The notes: a model not told the origin generated them from the sequence alone. DNA of 38,511 bases from Tenacibaculum larymnensis (GCF_028829235.1 NZ_JAIWJY010000017.1:1-38511), one strand, 5' to 3'. Positions 9,401 to 18,426 are shown, counted from the stretch's first letter. A program made the numbers and translations.

Positions 9401-11970
9401 CGTATGAAGTAGATGAAAAAGCAACAGTTAAATTTCCATCTTCAGAAGGAGGAAAAGCGTTTATAACAATAGAAAACGGAACAGAAGTATTAGATCATTT
9501 TTGGGTGCCAACACAAGCACAACAAACAACGTTTAGTTTTCCAGTAAAAGCGAGTTATACACCAAATGTGTTTGTAAATATTTCGTTACTACAAAAACAC
9601 AGTCAAACAGTAAATGATTTACCAATTCGTATGTATGGTTCAATTCCTATGTTAGTGAATAATCCTGCAACCAAATTGGAACCAAAAATTCAGTTAGCAG
9701 ACGAGTTACGACCAGAATCTACCGCAACTATTCGAGTGAAAGAAGAAAAAGGTAGACCAATGACTTATACGATTGCATTAGTAGATGAAGGTTTATTAGA
9801 CCTAACACGATTTAAGACTCCAAACCCTTGGGGAGTATTCTATGCACGCCAGTCTTTAGGTGTAAAAACTTGGGATATATTTGACGATGTTATAGGGGCT
9901 TATGGCGGAAAAGTAAATCAAATATTAAGTATTGGGGGTGATGAAGCAGAAGCAGGAAGTAAAAACAGAAAAGCCAACCGATTTAAACCAATGGTTACCT
10001 ATTTAGGTCCTTTCGATTTAGAAATGGGAGATATTAAGGAACACAAGGTTAAAATTCCAAAGTATGTAGGATCTGTTCGTGCAATGGTAGTAGCTACTGA
10101 TACTAAAAAAGATGCATATGGTAGTGACGAGAAAACAGCTTTTGTACGTAAGCCAGTAATGATTTTAGCATCATTGCCTCGTAAAATAACACCACAAGAA
10201 ACTGTTACCTTACCAGTTACTGTTTTTGCAATGAAATCAAATATCAAAAATGTAAAAGTAACAGTGCAGCCAAACGAGGCATACACAATTGTAGGAGATA
10301 AAACACAGACAGTTTCGTTTGATCAGCCAGATGAAAAAATGGCGTATTTCACGTTAAAAGTAAACGATTTCAAAGGAATTGGTAAAGTAAAAATAGATGC
10401 AAGTTCAGGAAGTGAAAAAGCATCTTACGAAGTAGAAATAGATGTGTTGAATCCAAATCCAGTAACTACTGAGGTAAAAGACATAGTATTAAAATCGAAT
10501 GAAGAAGGGGAAATCAACTTTACAAGTTTTGGTACGAAAGGAACTAACGCGGCTACAATAGAATTATCGACATTGCCTCCAATGAACTTTACTAAACGTT
10601 TGGGGTATTTAATTCGTTATCCACATGGTTGTGTAGAGCAAACCACATCAAGTGCCTTTCCACAATTATTTCTACCAGAAATATTTGAATTACCGAAAGA
10701 AAAAATAGCTTCTACAGAAAGAAATATTAAAGCAACAATTCAACGATTATCAGACTTTCAATTGTCTAATGGAGGATTTTCATACTGGCAAGGAAATAGT
10801 ACAGCAGATAGCTGGGGAACATCGTATGCAGGTCATTTTATGATAGAAGCAGAAAAGAAAGGATATGTGTTGCCTATAGGTTTCAAATCAAAATGGATAG
10901 GGTATCAAAAACAACAAGCACGTAATTGGAGAAATAGCTCACGTTATTACAATAATTCACTTTCACAAGCATATAGATTATACACGTTAAGTTTAGCGAA
11001 TAGTCCTGATTTAGCTTCAATGAACCGTTTACGTGAATCAATGGGAGTTTCAGATGAAGCAAAAATGAGATTAGCTAGTGCGTATGCTTTAATAGGTAAA
11101 AAGGCTATAGCAAAATCCATTTTAAAAGGAATAACCGGTTATACCTATACAAAACGATATTATTCAAACTATGGTTCAGAAACCAGAAACAAAGCAATGT
11201 CGTTAGAAACCTATATGTTACTGGATGATGAAACGAAGTCAATAAAATTAGCAAAAGAAATTGCCGAAAACCTATCGAGTGAACGCTGGATGAGTACGCA
11301 AACAACAGCTTACAGTTTATTAGCAATGAGCCAATATGCTCTGAAAAATGGAGGTAGTAATGGAATTAGTGCTAGCTATATTTTAAATAAGGCTTCAGGA
11401 GAAGCAAGTACTTCAAAATCGTTATTAGCAAAAGATTTAATAGTTATTCAAAAAGAGAACTCATTAAAAATAACAAACAAAAACAATGGTGTTTTATATG
11501 TACGTATACTAAACAAAGGAATTTTGCCAGTTGGTGAAGAAAAAGTATTCCAAAAGAATTTAGAAACCTCTATTACATACAAAACAAAAGATGGAGTTCG
11601 TGTTACTCCAGATAACTTGTCACAAGGAACCAATTTTGTAGCTGAAGTTACAGTAAAGAATCCAACGAGTGAAACCATTAAAAATGTAGCATTAACACAA
11701 TATATTCCTTCAGGATGGGAAATTATAAATACTCGTTTCACAGATTTTGGTAACAATACAACGTCTTCAAAAGTAGATTATACAGATATACGAGATGCAA
11801 GTATTAGTAACTACTTTATGTTGAAAAAATACGAAACAAAAACATTCCGAGTATTGTTAAATGCGTCGTATTTAGGTGAATATTATTTGCCAGGTGTACA
11901 AGTAGAAGCTATGTATGATAATGACTACATAGCTCGTACAAAAGGTGAATGGATTAAAGTAGTAAAATAA
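6451..11970 (+). CDS. Bacterial alpha-2-macroglobulin, large lipoprotein with thioester
   Basis: 1839 residues from 6451. The in-frame ATG at 6475 gives MKKIIGVFALIFLMISVNSC, a cleaner lipoprotein signal, and is an equally likely start. MG-type beta domains run through the N-terminal half. EGIKGYIYGERGVWRPGDQIFLTF (from about residue 607) is the conserved strand entering the macroglobulin core. The thioester motif is intact: YPHGCVEQ, with Cys1394 and the Gln two residues beyond Glu, followed by the alpha/alpha thioester domain (SDFQLSNGGFSYWQG) and a C-terminal receptor-like domain. These periplasmic protease traps partner with PbpC (in E. coli yfhM-pbpC). Here pbpC lies 6.5 kb downstream rather than adjacent. 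A tyrosine-rich stretch around residues 470-500 (PNYYDDYYYDYSW) is notable. Confidence 0.95.
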   Translation: MKLQLLKKMKKIIGVFALIFLMISVNSCKKTVTAESNVNEFGEYISVFPDKLISVTPNLKFVLKKKVTTNFEATEVITTKPVIKGEVVLNDNELVFVPAEKLKSNQEYSITLHLSKLYEDIDENLESFTVNVKTKELLFNVSLQSPSVYNKNLYAVEGELTASDIIETDKVSSLVKATYNGKAKPIKFSTVGKVSSKVYFKIDSIQRFDDDKQLKVEWIGAPVQSESKGSREVTITGKNNFKVLSVEVVDTDKQHIEINFSDPLQKSQNLKGLIQFLNTQKRAFTYKVNSNKVTVYPKSSFTQKVDIEIFKGIKSADGYTLKENTIKTVYFEELKPAVKFIKSGSILPNSNNLKINFSAVNLKAVDATVYKVYKENVLQFLQYNDLSNQGNLRYVGRPVAKYTVNLGNQGLDLSKENAFAIDLAEIVKVENGAMYRVEFSFNKDYSNYKCAEGASTKTIVFGKKEIDTKSYDSPNYYDDYYYDYSWRDRENPCTTSYYYNKNISTNILATNIGVIVKKGNNNKIVVAVTDILTTNVIEGAKVSLHNLQKQEVASATTNKEGVVSFSDVTNAFFAVVTKNNNTTYVKLKDGEALSMSKFDVSGVKLQEGIKGYIYGERGVWRPGDQIFLTFVLNDNANPIPEEHPIKFELINPRGKIIDRKVLQKKSNNVYAYAPVTNPEAITGNWKLRVSVGGAVFNKTLKVETIKPNRLKIKLATDSEFIKANSTITGNVEVKWLHGAIARGLKLDINGKFSQTNTEFSKFKNYNFDDVTRRFGTEEFKVLKGNLSSEGTTKFSVKPKLDSKAPGMLRASFITKVYENGGDFSTDVFSNKVSPYTSYAGLEDAEEPQSKNYLFTDEEYTFNVASVNEDGAGVTNSLEVNVYKLSWRWWWSTSDNGLSSYDGTRYHEPYKKLKVTTNANGKGTFKLKVDENDWGRYLIKVKDSKSKHVTSNVVYFDWPSWYAKKKGNQDKSNATMLIFTTDKESYEVDEKATVKFPSSEGGKAFITIENGTEVLDHFWVPTQAQQTTFSFPVKASYTPNVFVNISLLQKHSQTVNDLPIRMYGSIPMLVNNPATKLEPKIQLADELRPESTATIRVKEEKGRPMTYTIALVDEGLLDLTRFKTPNPWGVFYARQSLGVKTWDIFDDVIGAYGGKVNQILSIGGDEAEAGSKNRKANRFKPMVTYLGPFDLEMGDIKEHKVKIPKYVGSVRAMVVATDTKKDAYGSDEKTAFVRKPVMILASLPRKITPQETVTLPVTVFAMKSNIKNVKVTVQPNEAYTIVGDKTQTVSFDQPDEKMAYFTLKVNDFKGIGKVKIDASSGSEKASYEVEIDVLNPNPVTTEVKDIVLKSNEEGEINFTSFGTKGTNAATIELSTLPPMNFTKRLGYLIRYPHGCVEQTTSSAFPQLFLPEIFELPKEKIASTERNIKATIQRLSDFQLSNGGFSYWQGNSTADSWGTSYAGHFMIEAEKKGYVLPIGFKSKWIGYQKQQARNWRNSSRYYNNSLSQAYRLYTLSLANSPDLASMNRLRESMGVSDEAKMRLASAYALIGKKAIAKSILKGITGYTYTKRYYSNYGSETRNKAMSLETYMLLDDETKSIKLAKEIAENLSSERWMSTQTTAYSLLAMSQYALKNGGSNGISASYILNKASGEASTSKSLLAKDLIVIQKENSLKITNKNNGVLYVRILNKGILPVGEEKVFQKNLETSITYKTKDGVRVTPDNLSQGTNFVAEVTVKNPTSETIKNVALTQYIPSGWEIINTRFTDFGNNTTSSKVDYTDIRDASISNYFMLKKYETKTFRVLLNASYLGEYYLPGVQVEAMYDNDYIARTKGEWIKVVK

Positions 11971-12003
11971 ATAGTTAATAACAATATTCTTTCGCGAAGA
12001 ATG

Positions 12004-12037
12004 GACACAAGCCTTGAGTGTCTTTAAAAGTTCAAGG
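12004..12037 (+). other. Weak hairpin after the alpha-2-macroglobulin gene
   Basis: CCTTGA (12012-12017) pairs with TCAAGG (12032-12037), and alternatively GACAC (12004-12008) pairs with GTGTC (12018-12022). The two pairings are mutually exclusive. No strong T-run follows, so it may be a weak terminator or leader structure for the small peptide gene. Confidence 0.3.
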
Positions 12038-12069
12038 GTTTAATTATATTTTTAAATCTTATTATTATC

Positions 12070-12252
12070 ATGAAAAAAGAGTTTTTAAAAACAGGAAAAG
12101 CTTTAACAAACAAAGAACAAAAATCTATTTTAGGTGGAGGAGGAAATTATGAATGTGGATTAGTTTTTGATGAAACACAGTGTGAAGAATTTTGGGCTTT
12201 ACCACCCGAATATCAGGCTTGTAGTGATGTTCATGCTGATTGTGTTTCTTAA
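12070..12252 (+). CDS. Small peptide with double-glycine leader (bacteriocin/pheromone-like precursor)
   Basis: 60 residues. The first ~25 (KTGKALTNKEQKSILGGGG) match the leader common in Bacteroidota bacteriocin-like peptides: basic N terminus, L-T/S-x-x-E-Q-K-x-I, then a Gly-Gly site. The core is about 35 residues, acidic, with four cysteines (YECG, TQCEEF, YQACSD, ADCVS), compatible with two disulphides or thioether-type modification. Double-glycine leaders are normally cleaved by a peptidase-containing ABC transporter during export. No such transporter or modification enzyme is in the window, so this is an orphan precursor. It has its own downstream terminator. Whether the mature peptide is antimicrobial, a signal or something else cannot be told. 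Confidence 0.75.
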   Translation: MKKEFLKTGKALTNKEQKSILGGGGNYECGLVFDETQCEEFWALPPEYQACSDVHADCVS

Positions 12253-12290
12253 AAAAGAAAAATATTAAAAAAAATATAAAAAAGATAGAG

Positions 12291-12318
12291 AATCACCACG
12301 AAACAGTGGTGATTTTTT
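12291..12318 (+). terminator. Terminator after the double-glycine peptide gene
   Basis: A perfect 9-bp stem (AATCACCAC 12291-12299, GTGGTGATT 12306-12314) with loop GAAACA, running into a T-run (12313-12318). Confidence 0.85.
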
Positions 12319-12371
12319 GTTGTTAACATAATATTAAGAATATTTAAATGTAAAAAAGTGAGCTAAAAAAG

Positions 12372-12379
12372 TATCTTTG
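12372..12379 (+). promoter_or_regulatory. Candidate -7 box of the metal-efflux operon
   Basis: TATCTTTG matches TAnnTTTG exactly and sits 7 bases before the GTG start of the first gene. Transcription would begin almost at the start codon (near-leaderless mRNA). No convincing -33 TTG is seen at the usual distance. Confidence 0.45.
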
Positions 12380-12386
12380 TAAACAA

Positions 12387-12782
12387 GTGAGAACATCATC
12401 CATAATATTATCTATAGTAATGCTTTTTCAAAGTTTAAATATTACATGTAATAATATTTTAAACTTAGATAAATTAATAGAGCATGCGCAGTTTCATAAA
12501 GAAGCATACAGCGATAGTTTTGTTACTTTCTTATCTAAACACTATGGAGAATTAAAAGTAACTCACTCAGAAAAGCATCAAGAAGAAAAAGAAGAACATG
12601 AGAAACTTCCTTTTCAATTTGATTATCATTTAGTAGACTTTCACACAATTACATTCGAAAATACAGAGGTTTCTTTACCCTCTACATTAGCTTTCATTGA
12701 AAGAAAGCAAATATTTTATCATCAAAATTTTTATAACTCACCAGACGCATTAGGAGTATTTCAACCGCCTAGGTACATATAA
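12387..12782 (+). CDS. Small histidine-rich secreted protein, first gene of the efflux operon
   Basis: 131 residues from a GTG at 12387; an internal ATG at 12420 would cut the signal peptide, so GTG is preferred. The signal peptide is hydrophobic (SSIILSIVMLFQSLNIT). The rest is rich in histidine and glutamate (HAQFHKEAY, THSEKHQEEKEEHEKL, DYHLVDFHTI, FYHQNFY) and ends VFQPPRYI. The histidine clusters and position 83 bp before an HME-family RND pump suggest a periplasmic metal-binding or metal-sensing accessory protein; this is inference. A second small His-rich protein before the TonB receptor at 27.5 kb also starts with GTG just after a -7 box and has a Pro-Pro-aromatic tail, so the two may be related. 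No named family is recognised. Confidence 0.65.
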   Translation: MRTSSIILSIVMLFQSLNITCNNILNLDKLIEHAQFHKEAYSDSFVTFLSKHYGELKVTHSEKHQEEKEEHEKLPFQFDYHLVDFHTITFENTEVSLPSTLAFIERKQIFYHQNFYNSPDALGVFQPPRYI

Positions 12783-12865
12783 TTCACATACAGTTAGTAA
12801 TTAAAATTATCGATTTACTTCTTGATAAATCGATATAAAACATGTAATTATTTAAATGATGAATT

Positions 12866-15800
12866 ATGTTATCAAAAATTATAGAATTCACTATAAAGAA
12901 TAAGTTTATAGTCCTATTATTTACAAGTTTTATTGTAGGCTTTGGAATTTATTCGTTATCACAACTCCCAATAGGGGCTGTACCAGATGTAACAAATAAT
13001 CAGGTACAAGTAATCACCACATCACGAAATCTTTCAACACAAGATATAGAACAGTTTATAACTTATCCTGTAGAGCTAGAAATGGCAAATCTACCAGGGG
13101 TAAAAGAAATAAGATCTGTTTCAAAATTCGGTTTATCTGTAGTAACCATAGTTTTTGAAGAATCTATGGGAACTTATTTACCAAGGCAGTTAATAGCCGA
13201 AAAAATTAAAACCGCTTCAGAAAAGATACCAGAAGGATTTGGTTCACCAGAAATGGGGCCTATCACTACAGGACTAGGAGAAGTATATCAATATATATTA
13301 GATGTAAAGCCAGAGTTTAAAGGCCGTTACAGTACAACAGATTTACGAACTATTCAAGATTGGGTAGTAAAGAGGCAATTATCAGGTATTCCAGGAGTTG
13401 TTGAGGTTAATACTTGGGGAGGCTATTTAAAACAATATGAAGTAGCTATTAATACTCAAAAACTAAATGCGATGAATATTTCAGCAAAAGAAGTATTTAC
13501 AGCATTAGAAAATAACAATAGTGTTGCAGGAGGAGGATATATAGAAAAAGTAAATCAATCTTACTTTATAAGAGGAGAAGGATTAGCTAAAACGCTTGAA
13601 GACATAAAAGATATTGTTGTAACAAATAAAGAAGGAATGCCTATTTATGTTAAAGATGTTGCAACAGTAGGCTATGGAAGTGCTACACGATTCGGAGCCA
13701 TAACCGCAAATGGGGAAGGAGAAAAAGTGCTAGGACAAGTAATGATGTTGAAAGACGCTAGTTCAAAAGATGTAATTGAATCGGTAAAAGAAAGAGTAGC
13801 AAGCATTGAAAAATCATTACCTGAAGGAGTATTCATTAATGCATTTTTAGAACGAAGTGAACTTATAGGAAAAACCACATTTACAATTACCGAAAACCTA
13901 GTACTAGGATGTTTAATTGTAATTTTTGTAGTAGTTCTTTTATTAGGAAACATTCGCTCGGGGTTGGTAGTAGCATCTGTAATTCCTTTATGTCTCTTAT
14001 TTGCCTTATCGTTAATGTACATTTTTGGGATTGATGCAAACTTGATGAGCTTAGGAGCTATAGATTTCGGAATTATAATAGATGGAGCTGTAATTATTGT
14101 TGAATATATTACTTTTAAAATCACCCAGCAAAAAGACACCTTCGTTACATTAAACAAAAAAGATCAACAACAAGTTAAAGACTCCGTAAGTAATGAAGGA
14201 GCTTCAAAAATGATGAGTTCAACAGTATTTGGACAATTAATAATTCTCATTGTTTTTATACCAATTTTATCTTTAAGTGGTGTTGAAGGGAAAATGTTTA
14301 AGCCTATGGCTTTGGTATTCAGTTTTGCACTAATAGGGGCTATTTTACTGTGTTTAACCTATGTTCCTGTGATGGCATCTATATTTTTAAAACCTTCAAA
14401 CATTACAGATAAAAATATTTCAGTAAGGCTTATTAAAAAACTGAACGAATGGTATGCACCATTAATCAATTGGGCATTGCATCGTAAAAAGGTGGTATTA
14501 GGAATCGCATCATCTATGTTATTACTCACTGTTATTATTTATACTAGAATGGGAGGTGAGTTTGTTCCTACATTAGATGAAGGAGACTTTGTAATCCAAC
14601 CTGTTTTAAAAACAGGAACAACGTTAAGTAATACAATTGAGACAACTACAAAAATTGAGAAGATTTTAAAAGATAACTTTCCTGAAGTGAAACAAGTAGT
14701 ATCTCGTATTGGTGCTGCTGAAGTACCAACAGATCCTATGAGTATGGAAGAAAGTGATGTAATGATTACATTACGACCTAAAGGTGAATGGACTTCTGCT
14801 GAAAGTAAAGATGAGCTGGCAGATAAGTTTAAAGAAGCGCTAGCGGTAATTCCAGGAATGGAAGTAGAGTTTACACAACCAATTGAAATGCGCTTCAATG
14901 AGTTGATTACTGGAGTTAGAGCCGATATTGCAATCAAGATTTTTGGAGAAGACCTATCAGTTTTAGCTCAAAAAGGAAATGAAGTAAAAAAGTTAGTAGA
15001 AAATGTGGAGGGAGCCTCAGATATTATTGTTGAAAAAATTGAAGGTTTACCTCAAATGAATGTTGCTTACGACAGAGCTAAAATTGCCAGATACGGTCTT
15101 AACATAAAAGAAGTTAATGAAATGGTGTCTATGGCGTTTGCTGGAAAAGCAGCAGGAAATATTTTTGAAGGTGAAAAACGCTTCGATTTAGTGGTGAGGT
15201 TAGATAAAACTAACCGTACAGATATTATTGATTTAAAAGAGTTGTATATAGATTTACCTAATGGAGGAAAAGTACCGTTAGATGAATTAGCAACCATTAC
15301 CTATCAAAAAGGGGCTGCAAAAATCTCTAGAGATGATACTAAACGCAGATTAGTAGTAGGAATTAATGTTCGTAACAGAGATTTACAATCTGTAGTAGAT
15401 GATGTTCAACAATTGATAAACAAAAATGTAAAACTACCAACAGGATATACAATTACATACGGTGGACAGTTTGAGAACTTACAAAGTGCTTCTAAACGCT
15501 TAATGATAGCTGTTCCTGTAGCGTTAATATTAATATTCATCATGTTATATTTTGCTTTTAAGTCAGTAAAAGAAGCATTGATTATTTATTCAGCAATACC
15601 ATTTGCAGCTATTGGTGGGGTATTATTGTTATGGATACGCGATTTACCTTTTAGTATATCAGCTGGTGTTGGTTTTATTGCGCTTTTTGGAATTGCAGTA
15701 CTCAACGGAATTGTATTAATAGAGCATTTTAAAGAATTAAGAAATAAAGAATTCTCTACTATTGAAGAATTGGTAAAACAAGGAGCAGCAGATAGGTTAA

Positions 15801-17188
15801 GAGCAGTATTGTTAACAGCATCGGCAGCAGCATTAGGTTTTTTACCTATGGCGATATCAACGAATGCAGGGGCTGAGGTACAACGTCCTTTAGCAACAGT
15901 AGTTATAGGAGGTTTAGTAACTTCTACAATTTTAACATTGGTAGTGTTGCCTGTATTGTACACAATTTTTGATAACCCAAAGAAATTAAAAATTAATAAA
16001 AAGGTAGCGAGTTTAGGTGTTGTACTTCTTATGGGAGTGTGTACTGTTCAAGCACAACAAACTCCTAAAGGATTACAAAGTTTAATAGACTTAGCTGTAG
16101 AAAATAATAAAGGCTTGCAAGCTCAACAATTAAAGGTAGAAAAAGCCAAAGCAGCCATTACTTCAGCTTATACTTTTGATAAAACAGAAGTTTATTATAG
16201 TCGAGATGAAAACAATACAGTAGCAGATCATCCTTTAGATATTTTTGGTGTTCAACAAACCTTTGCATTTCCAACTGTTTACGGAGCAAATAAAAGAGTG
16301 CAAAAGTCCGCTTATAATATAGAACGTAATCAATATGAAACAGCCAAAAAGAAATTGATGAAATCGGTTGTGAATGCGTATTATATGTATCAATACACAA
16401 AAGCACAAGAGAACATTTATAAGAGTTTAGATAGTTTGTATAATAAGTTTTCGTATGCAGCGAAACGACGATTTGAGTTGGGAGAAACTAATTATTTAGA
16501 AAAAATAACAGCAAAAGCAAAACAGAAGCAAGTAAAAAATGATTATCGAAACACAGTAGTTGCTTCCCGCATAGCTTATCAAAAAATTAAAGCGCTAGTT
16601 CAGGTGAAAGATAGTTTGGTAGTAGAAAAAGAAACTATTATTCAACCAATGCAAGTACAAAGCATTAATCTAAATAAAATTACTGAACTTCAGGGTTATT
16701 ATGAAAGAGAGCAGTTAGCAAAAAGACAATTGTCTCAACAAAAACAACAATTGTTACCAGACTTATCTTTAGAAGTCTTTAGAGGAAGTAATCAATATAT
16801 AGCTAAAGACTTTTATGGATATCAAGTAGGAATTAAAATTCCATTATTATTTAGTGGAGAATCTTCTAAAATAAAGCAATCAAAAATAGCAAAAGAAATT
16901 GCTGAAAATGAAACTTTAAATTATCAAAAACAGTTAGAAACCTACTATACAAACCTTAAAAATAAGTTACAAGAACAAACAGTATCATTAGCTTATTATC
17001 AAGAAGAAGGTATGCCTTTGGCGAATGAAATCCTGAAAACAGCAAACATGAGTTTTAAACATGGTGAAATAGATTTTTTTCAATACATACAAAGTGTTGA
17101 AAATGCATATCAACTAAAGTTAGCTTATGTAAACAGTATAGAGTCGTACAACAATATTGTGATAGATATTAACTACTTAACGTATTAA
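12866..17188 (+). CDS. Heavy-metal RND efflux pump CzcA/CusA fused to a TolC-like outer-membrane factor
   Basis: 1440 residues against ~1040 for an ordinary CzcA/CusA. Residues 1-~1045 are a complete RND pump: N-terminal TM helix, PIGAVPDVTNNQVQV, two porter/docking domains, and two sets of TM helices. DFGIIIDGAVIIVE in TM4 is the heavy-metal (HME) signature. After the last pump helix (LVVLPVLYTIF) a signal-like hydrophobic stretch (LGVVLLMGVCTVQAQQ, ~1050-1065) leads into ~375 residues of TolC/CusC type: long coiled helices, SVVNAYYMYQYTKAQENIY and a repeated helix-barrel half at the C terminus. One polypeptide thus carries the inner-membrane pump and outer-membrane duct, a fusion known in Bacteroidota, probably cleaved at the internal signal. 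The separate adaptor gene follows 10 bp later. Metal unknown (Cu/Ag or Zn/Co/Cd). Confidence 0.93.
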   Translation: MLSKIIEFTIKNKFIVLLFTSFIVGFGIYSLSQLPIGAVPDVTNNQVQVITTSRNLSTQDIEQFITYPVELEMANLPGVKEIRSVSKFGLSVVTIVFEESMGTYLPRQLIAEKIKTASEKIPEGFGSPEMGPITTGLGEVYQYILDVKPEFKGRYSTTDLRTIQDWVVKRQLSGIPGVVEVNTWGGYLKQYEVAINTQKLNAMNISAKEVFTALENNNSVAGGGYIEKVNQSYFIRGEGLAKTLEDIKDIVVTNKEGMPIYVKDVATVGYGSATRFGAITANGEGEKVLGQVMMLKDASSKDVIESVKERVASIEKSLPEGVFINAFLERSELIGKTTFTITENLVLGCLIVIFVVVLLLGNIRSGLVVASVIPLCLLFALSLMYIFGIDANLMSLGAIDFGIIIDGAVIIVEYITFKITQQKDTFVTLNKKDQQQVKDSVSNEGASKMMSSTVFGQLIILIVFIPILSLSGVEGKMFKPMALVFSFALIGAILLCLTYVPVMASIFLKPSNITDKNISVRLIKKLNEWYAPLINWALHRKKVVLGIASSMLLLTVIIYTRMGGEFVPTLDEGDFVIQPVLKTGTTLSNTIETTTKIEKILKDNFPEVKQVVSRIGAAEVPTDPMSMEESDVMITLRPKGEWTSAESKDELADKFKEALAVIPGMEVEFTQPIEMRFNELITGVRADIAIKIFGEDLSVLAQKGNEVKKLVENVEGASDIIVEKIEGLPQMNVAYDRAKIARYGLNIKEVNEMVSMAFAGKAAGNIFEGEKRFDLVVRLDKTNRTDIIDLKELYIDLPNGGKVPLDELATITYQKGAAKISRDDTKRRLVVGINVRNRDLQSVVDDVQQLINKNVKLPTGYTITYGGQFENLQSASKRLMIAVPVALILIFIMLYFAFKSVKEALIIYSAIPFAAIGGVLLLWIRDLPFSISAGVGFIALFGIAVLNGIVLIEHFKELRNKEFSTIEELVKQGAADRLRAVLLTASAAALGFLPMAISTNAGAEVQRPLATVVIGGLVTSTILTLVVLPVLYTIFDNPKKLKINKKVASLGVVLLMGVCTVQAQQTPKGLQSLIDLAVENNKGLQAQQLKVEKAKAAITSAYTFDKTEVYYSRDENNTVADHPLDIFGVQQTFAFPTVYGANKRVQKSAYNIERNQYETAKKKLMKSVVNAYYMYQYTKAQENIYKSLDSLYNKFSYAAKRRFELGETNYLEKITAKAKQKQVKNDYRNTVVASRIAYQKIKALVQVKDSLVVEKETIIQPMQVQSINLNKITELQGYYEREQLAKRQLSQQKQQLLPDLSLEVFRGSNQYIAKDFYGYQVGIKIPLLFSGESSKIKQSKIAKEIAENETLNYQKQLETYYTNLKNKLQEQTVSLAYYQEEGMPLANEILKTANMSFKHGEIDFFQYIQSVENAYQLKLAYVNSIESYNNIVIDINYLTY

Positions 17189-17198
17189 AAAAATAAAG

Positions 17199-18323
17199 AT
17201 GAAATATATAATTTATAGTATCCTACTTGTAACTGTAATAGGATGTAAATCAAAAGAAGCAGAAAGTACTACTGAATCTTCAGTAGTAATTACTGATGAT
17301 AGAGTTTTTATAACGAATGAACAATGGGAAAAAAACAGTATGAAATTAGTTACTGTTGAAGAACAAGATTTTCCAACAACAATTAAGGTAGTAGGAAAAA
17401 TAGATGTACCGCCTAAAAATAAGGTTGTAGTAACTGCTAAAATGGGCGGATTTATAAAAAACATTCCTTTATTAGTTGGTGATAAAGTTAAAAAAGGACA
17501 ACGTTTGATAGCGATAGAAAATCAAGAATTTGTAGCTATGCAACAACAGTATTTAGAAACAAAACAAGAAATAACTTTTTTAAAGTCTGAATACGAACGT
17601 CAAAAGACTTTGTTTGATGAAAAAATAACATCAGAAAGAAATTATTTAAAGGCAAAGAGAGATTTTGAAGTAGCACAAACTACGTTGGTTAGTTTACAAA
17701 AACAGTTACAAATGATTAATATATCTGCAAGTAAATTAAATAGTAGTTCAATAACTTCTGTAACGGGTATTTATGCTCCTATTTCAGGAAATATTACTAA
17801 AATCAAAGCAGTTACTGGTTCGTATATATCTCCTGCTGATGAAATTTTAGAAATTATAGATAATAAGCACTTGCATTTAGAGCTTTCTGTTTTTGAAAAA
17901 GATGCTTTAAAATTAAAAGTTGGTCAAGAAATCAGTTTTAGGGTTCCAGAACTATCATCAGAAAAATACAAAGCAGAAGTTCATTTAATAGGAAAAAGTA
18001 TTAACGAAAACAGAACGGTAGATGTACATGCACATATTGAGGAAGAGCAAAAAAGAAATTTCTTGTCAGGTATGTTTGTAGAAGCTGTAATAGAAACAAA
18101 TAGTAATAAAGTTAATTCATTACCAGAAACCTCAGTAGCTGAGATAGAAGGAGAAATGTTTGGGTTAGTTTTAGATGAAAAATCAACTGACGGTTATTAT
18201 TTTAAAAAGAAAAAAGTTGAGGTTGGAAATACGTTTGAGAAGAATGTAGAATTAAAAAACTCAGAAATTAAAAAAGAAACAAAATTTTTAGAAAAAGGAG
18301 TCTTTAATTTATTAATAGAATAG
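17199..18323 (+). CDS. RND efflux periplasmic adaptor (CusB/CzcB-type membrane fusion lipoprotein)
   Basis: 374 residues. The N terminus is a lipoprotein signal with lipobox VIGC (Cys16). The barrel-sandwich halves are VVVTAKMGGFIKNIPLLVGDKVKKGQRLIAIEN (~85-115) and GIYAPISGNITKIKAVTGSYISP (~190-212). They flank a helical hairpin (~118-180, QQYLETKQEITFLKSEYERQ...). A beta-barrel domain (LHLELSVFEKDALKLKVGQ) and membrane-proximal domain follow. It should link the pump and duct halves of the preceding fusion protein across the periplasm. It is the last gene of the efflux operon, followed by a strong hairpin. The short N-terminal part before the lipoyl domain shows no metal-binding Met or His cluster. 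Confidence 0.92.
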   Translation: MKYIIYSILLVTVIGCKSKEAESTTESSVVITDDRVFITNEQWEKNSMKLVTVEEQDFPTTIKVVGKIDVPPKNKVVVTAKMGGFIKNIPLLVGDKVKKGQRLIAIENQEFVAMQQQYLETKQEITFLKSEYERQKTLFDEKITSERNYLKAKRDFEVAQTTLVSLQKQLQMINISASKLNSSSITSVTGIYAPISGNITKIKAVTGSYISPADEILEIIDNKHLHLELSVFEKDALKLKVGQEISFRVPELSSEKYKAEVHLIGKSINENRTVDVHAHIEEEQKRNFLSGMFVEAVIETNSNKVNSLPETSVAEIEGEMFGLVLDEKSTDGYYFKKKKVEVGNTFEKNVELKNSEIKKETKFLEKGVFNLLIE

Positions 18324-18367
18324 AAAAAAATGAGCTAAATCATAATTTTTATATTTTTTTTATAATA

Positions 18368-18411
18368 AAAAAGCGAAGAAGTGTATAAAAATATATATTT
18401 CTTTGCTTTTT
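18368..18411 (+). terminator. Terminator of the metal-efflux operon
   Basis: A 13-bp stem (AAAAAGCGAAGAA 18368-18380 with TTCTTTGCTTTTT 18399-18411, one G-U pair) across an AT-rich loop, with the T-run in the second arm. It ends 15 bp before the pbpC start. Confidence 0.7.
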
Positions 18412-18426
18412 GTTAAAAGAAGGAAG

